A DNA stretch of 25,411 nucleotides from Paramacrobiotus richtersi (taxonomy: Eukaryota > Tardigrada > Eutardigrada > Parachela > Macrobiotidae): contig JAQGAU010000637.1 in assembly GCA_034698045.1 (NCBI GenBank), positions 1 through 25,411 on the forward strand, given 5' to 3'. The translations under genes were made by a program, and so were the position numbers. Below, in pieces: positions 19,010-25,411 of the stretch. Below the pieces are notes generated by a model that was not told the origin of the DNA, searched no databases, and was given only the letters and a program-made list of their open reading frames with translations. The stretch's first letter is position 1. Each line of letters opens with the position of its first letter.

Positions 19010-19231
19010 CGATTCTCGAAAACATGTTCATCTGTTGCGGTTATCTGTATAACCGGGGGCGCTCGAATCATTTGTTTAAAGTGTCAAGTGTACAGTATTT
19101 ATGTACTGATATTTTGGAAAATGAATGGCGAACGTGTGAACATACTAATGTTATCCGATGCCTGAAGTGTTAACGATTCATGTTGACCAAATTACTTTAA
19201 CAATAGCGGTTACTATTACTAGCAATTTTAG

Positions 19232-19248
19232 TGACTCACATGACGTCA
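19232..19248. promoter_or_regulatory. Adjacent AP-1 and CRE sites, copy 2
   Basis: TGACTCA (19232-19238) and TGACGTCA (19241-19248), same order and spacing as in copy 1, about 0.5 kb upstream of the TATA box. In copy 3 the second site has changed to TGATGTCA (22657-22664) and the first is lost. Confidence 0.6.
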
Positions 19249-19563
19249 TCTGACGGCCGAATGGTCGCTGCTGCCAAAATAGGCCGTCGTATGTTCGCTA
19301 ACAAACACGAGCCTACCTTTTTGCCCAATGATTTTGCCGAAATTTTGTCCTGTTGGACACACAGCAAGAGCAACATTTTCGAGACTGTGCCGTTGGCGTT
19401 GGACACTTCTTTGAAAAACCATCGAGCGAAGCACGTCGCTGAGCATAGTTTCAGCCAACCCATGTCCTTGGTGAGACTTGTTACTGCTCGTCAAGAAGAA
19501 ACTGTGACTATGACCGGAATGTTGTGCGGCACAAAAGGCAATGAGGAAGAGGAGGGTCAGCCG

Positions 19564-19572
19564 TGACTCAGC
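19564..19572. promoter_or_regulatory. Promoter-proximal AP-1/MARE-like site, copy 2
   Basis: TGACTCAGC lies about 190 bases before the TATA box; copy 3 has TTACTCAGC at the matching place (22936-22944). This is a half of the Maf/AP-1 type element. Confidence 0.4.
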
Positions 19573-19760
19573 TGTTACCAGTCAGTCAGTCATTCAGCTT
19601 GGTCGACGCAACAAATACAAGTATTGCATCATCGTCTTCTTTTTTATTGGTGGATTACTAGTGTGGCTACTGCTGCTTGTTTTTGACAGTGGCCTTTGGC
19701 GATCATCCGACTCGAACGGCTGGCCGTATTGGGATTGGTTACGGTAGTACGTATGGCCAA

Positions 19761-19797
19761 TATAAAGCCGCAGAATGTGATATGTCTAGTCAGTCCA
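19761..19797 (+). promoter_or_regulatory. TATA box and initiator, copy 2
   Basis: TATAAAG at 19761-19767 (in GGCCAATATAAAGCCGCAG) and an arthropod-like initiator TCAGTCC with its A at 19792. The spacing of 31 bases from the first T of TATA to the predicted start is the canonical value for RNA polymerase II core promoters. The whole block recurs in copy 3 and is deleted in copy 1. Confidence 0.75.
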
Positions 19798-19930
19798 AAT
19801 TCCAAACATTCGGCCTTCCAGTTTACGGCAACGTCGGGAATTTCTCTCACCTCTAAGTAGCTTCTCGCTTAAAGTTTCTCGTTTAAGTGGCTTCTCGTTT
19901 CATTTTTCGAGGCCTGCAGACCATTTGCAT
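19792..19930 (+). other. Predicted non-coding first exon, copy 2
   Basis: Runs from the initiator to the donor GCAT|GTAAGTAAC. No ORF starts in it except an ATG cut by the donor. The donor and its surroundings are conserved in copy 1 (ends 16319) and copy 3 (ends 23285). The intron that follows is 181 bases here, 187 in copy 1 and 77 in copy 3. Confidence 0.6.
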
Positions 19931-20118
19931 GTAAGTAACAATCATTGCTACTGTTATCTGGCAGAGTTGACCTTTATAATGCACATGCGTTTTGTTTATT
20001 TCGTGTTCGCATTCTTGAGTTGTTCAACAGGAATAACTGTTGATTATAATTTATAGCATCTGGTAACCTAGGCTCTAGATCTACCGAGTAACGTAAGTCT
20101 TTACTTTGCAGCCTTACG

Positions 20119-20289
20119 ATGTTTAACGTTGGACAACAATTGGTGGATTTTGTACGCCGACAGTCCTCCAAGATTACTGTCACCATGCTGTTTGTTGTTA
20201 TTCATACTGCTATTTGCTGCTTGCCGTGCTGTTGGTCACCTATGGGATGCTCAGCGGCCGGCCCGGCCGCCGCTACATGCACCGGATGA
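20119..20289 (+). CDS. Small hydrophobic Cys-rich peptide, copy 2 (56 residues)
   Basis: Best candidate for the expressed copy, since it alone has a core promoter and an ATG. The acceptor ends at 20111 and the ATG is seven bases on. The layout is as in copy 1: VGQQLVDFVRRQSS, hydrophobic ITVTMLFVVIHTAICC, and a tail with ICCLPCCWSPMGC (five Cys, then one more near the end). After GCS the two copies differ by one inserted base, so the last dozen residues read in another frame: Ala/Pro-rich and ending at TGA 20287-20289, instead of VPLHTPDV. The other frame of this DNA would still give PPLHAPDD and a stop, close to the ends of copies 1 and 3. Likely membrane-bound or secreted. I do not recognise the family and assign no function. 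Confidence 0.5.
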   Translation: MFNVGQQLVDFVRRQSSKITVTMLFVVIHTAICCLPCCWSPMGCSAAGPAAATCTG

Positions 20290-22025
20290 CTAACGTTTAC
20301 CATCCAAAGCTTTCTCTGGGTTCGAGGGACGGCTGGCGGTGCGTACGCCGGTTGTGTTCTTATTCCACATTTCCCGTGTATCTGAGAGGGGATAATCGAT
20401 TATCAAAGAGGGAAAATTTTTGGTCCAGGCACTGCTCTCGCCTATACAGTGTTTATTACGATGTGCCTTGCTGCTGCTCCATAAACGTCTGGTCGACAAT
20501 CTGATTGGAATTGTAATCCATATGAATATTTTGCAATCCAGGATAACGCATTCCCGGAATGAGCCTGAGGTTGCGGTTAGCGCCTCAATCAGAAATTGTT
20601 TTCATTAGTTCGGAACTCCATATTTGTGGTGCACACCCTGCGTTACGCTGCTAATTAAAGCCGGTTTCATTTTGGGTTTGAAGTCTCGCTGTAAAATGTT
20701 AATTACAGTATCAGAAGTTCAACCTTCTGTGGTGGTATTACTATGCTGCAGAAGCAAAATGCATAATGATCATAAGAGCGGAAGGTCTGTGCTTGTACTG
20801 CATGAAGGTCGCCACAAGCAATGCTTGAATGAGAATGCGCGGCCCGTAAAGTCAGAGCCGTTTCGTAAATCAAATCAGATGTATAAAGATATGTAACATA
20901 ACCGCACCGAATTAACCATATTATGTTGATACACACAAAAGACGTAAAACCTATCAAAATCGGAAGCTCAACCAATGTGTGTCCTGTCATTTGATCCAGA
21001 CTGCGGACAGCAGTTATGCTGTAATTGCTGCAACATGAGCGTTTCGAAACCAGATCACATAGACTTGTGAAAATATAAAGTTTGCTCAGCACTTTAAGGA
21101 ATATTGGCCATCGATACCTGTCCAATCATCTCTTTTATGAAGTACGTTGATTAGCCGTGACATAGTATAAAACAAAACGCTTGATCCAGGTTGAAGTTGT
21201 CACGAACCTAGCGTAGGAAGATGTTTAAGAAACATTCGAGTATGTTGGAAGTTTATGTCGCATTCACATTGAAATGTGTATGCATATAGCGCGTTCGAAA
21301 GAAGCATATAAAAGGCAAAACTCGTTGAACCCAAAGGTTGCAATTTCATGAATAATCACACTGATTAATTTGCTTAAATGAGCTTGATATTTCGGTTCCA
21401 CAAGACACACGCAGAGTGCGGAAATCTTTAATGAAATATGCGCGTGCCAGTTTTTCTTATAGACAGGAGGTATGACTTGGTCTTTCCTCTCACATCCACA
21501 TATACAGATACAGTAAAGGTAAAGGTAAGTACTTACAGGTGCCATTGTCGATGTCAAGAATAACAAGGCGGTGCTTGAAAGTTTTGCAACAACCAGATAC
21601 TGTCACGATCAACCGGGAACTGTTTTTATTTGTAATTCTACAGTTAACTTGTTGTATTCGTAAGACAATGCGCAACTGGAGACAATCGAAACGGTCGTTA
21701 ATTGTATAACTGTACAACGCTGTAGTCCAGCTCGTTATATGTCAGTAAGTCTCGTCTGTCCTCATCTTCTTGTCCCTTCTAAAGGAAATTAAGTTTTCCT
21801 TAAAAAGTCGAATTTGTTTGCATACTTTTTTTCTTTTAATATCCGGTTGCGCACAGGAAGTAGCCTTCCTTTTCTCGAACGAGCTAGGGGAGTCCCAGCT
21901 CTTGACGATCCGGTGCTCTTTACATATTCCGTACTAATTAGTTTGGCCTTTAATCGAATCCTCTTACCCAGTTATCTTAAATTTAAGCAGCACTCTAAAC
22001 ATTCCCAGGCACTAATCAATAACAG

Positions 22026-22436
22026 CCACTAATATCGCGCCATATTCCCTTTGTCTTTCTTGCTGTGGTTTTTTGTTGTTCAGACTGCAGTCACAAGCTA
22101 CATATGACTACAAGCTTGGTGTAGTCTCCGTTCGGTAACATGGTTAGCGCTCGATGATGAAATGGGGACACCTTGTTCAACATACGTTTCGGTATGTGAT
22201 ATTAACACCGATTTCGGGATGGCTCACTTAGGCAAATTCGATACCTTTTTTTTCAACGACTATCATCGGGGGTGTATCTCTGACTATGGTAGACATTTCT
22301 TCTTGTAAGTATTTTCTTATCTTAGCCTTCCTGATATGCTCTAATCTGACTAAACGGAAAGAAAAGGTTCTTATTTACAAATCTTCTTCACTCGTGTTTT
22401 GTGTTCTGCAGAATCCGCAGTTAACACTGCAGACAA
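22026..22436. other. Spacer between tandem copies 2 and 3
   Basis: About 0.41 kb without similarity that I can see to the 18336-19009 spacer. Short frames only; no gene assigned. Confidence 0.5.
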
Positions 22437-23121
22437 AATCTCGAAAACCTGTTCATCTTTTACGGCAAGCTGACGAAAATACATGTTCAGTACAGTACAT
22501 ATCCGCATAACCCGAAACACACCATATATTATTATGTTCTTGTCTGTAGTGCGATTTGAACAAGAAATGGTGAACGCATGACATCCTATGATGTAAGGAA
22601 TCATGTTTACACCAAGTTGCTTCGATAAAGATAGCGGCTACTATTTAGTACTCGCATGATGTCATCTTGCGGTCGAATGATTCGAGTGCTGAGGATGCGG
22701 CTGGCAAAACGGACCGTACCTAAAAGCGCGGTTCTGCCCAAGCAATTTTGCCGATTAAGATTGAGCCGTTGGGCACTTTTCTGAAAAGCTATCGAAGGAA
22801 ACCTGCCGTCGGGGACAGCTTTCAGCCAACCGATACTATGTGTAAGAGTGTCAGTAAAAAATGTGACAGAATTGTCGTGTGGGCCCAGAGTTATTGCGAA
22901 AGAGAATGATCAGTCAGTCAGACTGATTCAGTCGTTACTCAGCTGTTATAGTCGGCCAACCATTCTGCTTGGTCGGAACAACATTTCTGACGACCTTAAT
23001 GTTATCGCTATTAGTATTGCTGTTTGTTTTTGACAGTCGCACCAGTTACGTCTCATGACATTGACAAAATGCTGTGACAGTTTCTTCGGCCGCATCACGA
23101 TTAATGAGCCATTATGGCCAA

Positions 23122-23158
23122 TATAAAGCCGCAGTCTGGGATATATCAGTGCAGTCAG
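23122..23158 (+). promoter_or_regulatory. TATA box and initiator, copy 3
   Basis: TATAAAG at 23122-23128 in the same GGCCAATATAAAGCCGCAG context as copy 2. CAGTC motifs follow; an A at 23153 is 31 bases downstream, and a TCAGTC with A at 23157 is the sequence match to copy 2. The predicted first exon ends at 23285 (GCAT|GTAAGTAAC). Confidence 0.7.
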
Positions 23159-23366
23159 TCCGAATTCCAAACACTGGTAATTCAGTCTTGTTTACGGCAA
23201 CTTCGGAGAACTTCCGTTAACTATGTCGTTTTGTTGTTCAAGTGGCGTCTCGTTTCCGTTTTAAAGGGGTGCAGACCATATGCATGTAAGTAACTATCTT
23301 GTGTCGAAGCTTTAATCTCCTGACTCCTGAGTGCTGTCAATAACGTGACCTTTAGTTTGCAGCTTT

Positions 23367-23558
23367 GTGAAACATAGCATTGGACACAATTGGGTGGATT
23401 TTGAATGCCAACAGTCCGTTAAGGCTGCTATGGATCCACGGGCGAGGATAAAAATGGCTACCGCCAAGCTTTGTGCTTTTTATCACGTTGCTGTTTACCA
23501 TTGTTTGCGGTTGGTCACTGTGGTTTGCTCGGTCCCGCTCTATGCGCCGGATGTCTAA
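23367..23558 (+). pseudogene. Small peptide ORF, copy 3, start codon lost
   Basis: After the acceptor (TTTAGTTTGCAG, ending 23362) the frame matching copies 1 and 2 is open but begins with GTG instead of ATG. It keeps traces of the family (IGHNWVDFECQQS for VGQ.LVDFVRRQS) and the same end as copy 1 (VPLYAPDV then TAA for VPLHTPDV). The middle is changed: the hydrophobic ITVT segment and the CCLPC motif are gone, replaced by an insertion (AAMDPRARIKMAT...). Translation could only start at an internal ATG near 23429, giving about 42 residues. Most likely a dead or transformed copy behind an intact promoter. Confidence 0.5.
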
Positions 23559-25411
23559 CGTTTGCCTCTTAAGTCACAAGTGTGCGCTGGGTTCGTGACG
23601 GCTGGCGTTGAGTGCGACAGTTTTGTTTTTATTCCACATTTGCTGTGTTGATAGGGATTTGTAAGCAGTGGTTTCTTCTATGTTACGATCTGTCTTGAAA
23701 CTACTTCATAAAAGTCTGACTGACAGCCTGTTTTCGAAATTGTAATCTATCTGGGTATTTAGCTATCCAGGATTCTGGAATCAGCTTGAGGTTGCTGTCA
23801 CCGTCTCGCTAAAATAATTTCTCTCATTAGTCCGAACTGCGCTGTGAATCCTGTGATATCTACTGGTGCACACCCTGCGCATGCGTTACACTAACAACTA
23901 GAGACGGTTTCATACGCAGCTTCGCTATACACAACATGTCAAATTACAGTATATCAAAATACACAATAACGGCCCAAACTGATCTTTGTTTCATTCTGCA
24001 TTGGTACTAGATTTCTGATTAATACGGCTGAAGCAAGATGCATTATGAACTACGCTTGGGCCGCTTGGCAGTAAATAGAGAAACATTGTGGAAGCAAGTT
24101 CAGACTTGGCGGTACTAATATGTCTACAATAATATATAACAAGCTGACCTTTACTACACAATCGCATTAATCATAATATGTCCATACCGCTACTGAGCGT
24201 AACAACGATGCAAAAACCATCTACCGAAAAATCGAAATCGAGAGTTAAGCCAGTGTATGCTTTAAATTCCATAAAGTTACATAATTTTACGCGTATGCCA
24301 AGAAGTGATTCAGCGACTTGCTAGCCAACTGATTGCGGCGGCAACATCATTGCATTTGCCTAGGCACTTTTATATGCAGAAGCCATAGTTTTTTGTGTTG
24401 AACGTCCGAATCCTCGATGTTCTCACTGAACAGGTACGAACTTTTACTGTAAACGTTCTGCATCACAGTCGACATAAAGTGGTGCGCAAACTATATGGCT
24501 GTGCTACCTCAGCCTGTGCAGTTAATTGTACCCAATGGCACATTTAATTTCCGAAACAGTTAGAGCATTAAATATCAAAATATCAGTCGGGGCCCAGCGC
24601 AGCATTAAGTCGGTTCGGTTGATTTCTAAAACGGCCTGTGACGACCATCAGTAATAGACGTAGAAGGATGAAGTTATCACTAATCTCGAGCAAAAGATTT
24701 TGTTTCACAGAGATCTGTCAGCGCTGTTTTAAAATACAAACTCGGGAAGGACACATCAAGGTCACGACTTCCGGTACAATCGTACTAATTTGCTCAGCTA
24801 ATCAGTCTGATGTTCTTGCTCCAGAGAATTCACTTCTTCTTGATATATTGGCTTATACAATCTTCGGTAATTGTAGGCCCACAATATACATTCATAATCG
24901 GAAGAAACTTGGCCTCTGCCAATGCCTTGCGAGTTTCTTTACGACTTGGTCATCTATCTCATGATCAGTATATGCTATTGTGGATGTCAAGAATGACAAA
25001 CCGGTGCCTGAACTTGTGCAACAATCTTGATTCACGCCCCAACCGGAAACTTATTTACCTGCGCTATTCGTACACCAGTATGCGATCGACGAAAACGGTT
25101 GTTCTTTAAACTTGTACGAAGCTTTAGTCCAGGCTTTTGATCGCACTGTAAGCCTCGTCTGTCCTTGTCGTCTTGTCCTTCCTAAAGGAAATTAAAAGTT
25201 TTCTTTAGAAAGTCGAAGCTTATTTATTTGTGTTCTTCTAATTTCCGGTTGCCCGCCGGAACAGGAAGTAGCCTGCTTTCTCTCGAACGAGCTAGGAGGG
25301 GTCCCAGATCCTTGAAGATCCGCTGTTCGTGACTTGTTCAGTACTAATTAGATTGACCTTGAAGCGAATCATGTAACCTAATTATCGTAATGGCCTTGCA
25401 ACAGCGCTCTA

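Larger units (their letters stand above)
19010..22025 (+). repeat. Tandem unit, copy 2 (most complete)
   Basis: Second copy, about 3.0 kb, with every shared block: left-end motif, AP-1/CRE pair, promoter-proximal AP-1-like site, TATA and initiator, first exon with GTAAGTAAC donor, acceptor and small ORF, then about 1.7 kb of non-coding sequence ending in the CCCAGTTATCTTAA block. It is closer to copy 3 than to copy 1 in the region after the ORF. A minus-strand piece near 21540-21600 (reading KHRLVILDIDNGT before a GTAAGTA donor) is conserved in sense in the other copies but not with its donor. Confidence 0.85.
22437..25411 (+). repeat. Tandem unit, copy 3 (start codon lost; cut by the window edge)
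   Basis: Third copy, starting at ATCTCGAAAACCTGTTCATC and reaching the window end inside the block that corresponds to 18270-18320 in copy 1 (ATTATCGTAATGG), so it is nearly complete. It keeps TATA, initiator, first-exon donor, acceptor and the right-hand blocks, has a shortened intron, and a changed small ORF. Whether more copies follow cannot be seen. Confidence 0.85.

Noticed and set aside
19231-19566. 111-codon plus ORF in tandem copy 2
   Set aside because: The matching frame in copy 1 has several stops, and the region carries the bZIP sites upstream of the promoter.
15765-25411. Tandem units as a transposable element or CRISPR-like array
   Set aside because: No transposase or reverse-transcriptase frame, no terminal inverted or long terminal repeats seen, and copies are adjacent in one orientation. 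The units are far too long and diverged for CRISPR.

Overview
The window reads as nuclear DNA from a small invertebrate animal. Genes are split by short introns with GT-AG (once GC-AG) borders, promoters carry a TATA box plus a TCAGT-type initiator, and every recognisable protein is eukaryotic (a TFIIIB subunit, an F-box protein, a neprilysin-type M13 peptidase). A tardigrade or other compact ecdysozoan genome would fit, but this is inference; nothing in the window fixes the species. Most real exons are short, so gene models were built by joining exons whose splice phases agree and whose joined protein matches a known family. Exon borders are predictions without transcript support.

Left part (1-5.9 kb), all on the minus strand. 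At the edge is the 5' part of a FAR1/ZSWIM3-type zinc-finger gene that runs out of the window. Next is a three-exon BRF1-like gene (zinc ribbon plus two cyclin folds) without the usual BRF1 C-terminal part. Then comes a two-exon gene for a small membrane protein of about 90 residues. Last is a three-exon gene of 416 codons that joins an FMRP-like N-terminus (two Agenet/Tudor modules plus a KH0-like segment) to an F-box domain, with a TATA box upstream.

Middle (5.9-15.6 kb). About 2.1 kb has no gene that I can support. It is followed on the plus strand by a 12-exon gene for a complete 755-residue M13 metallopeptidase with a type II membrane anchor, the HExxH zinc site and all catalytic landmarks. 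One intron is GC-AG, and one conserved disulfide pair is missing on both sides. Downstream are exon-like fragments: two phase-matched exons with an immunoglobulin-like F-strand motif, an exon-like block readable on both strands, and an open frame of 139 codons broken by one TAA.

Right part (15.76 kb to the end). Three old, diverged tandem copies of a unit of about 3 kb lie head to tail. Each has upstream bZIP-type sites, a non-coding first exon with a conserved GTAAGTAAC donor, and a second exon that opens, in copies 1 and 2, directly into a small ORF (58 and 56 codons) for a peptide with one hydrophobic segment and a Cys-rich tail. Copies 2 and 3 keep a TATA box and initiator. Copy 1 has lost about 0.36 kb containing the core promoter but keeps the ORF. 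Copy 3 keeps the promoter but has lost the start codon. Only copy 2 keeps both. I do not recognise the peptide. This locus is the best candidate for something undescribed here.
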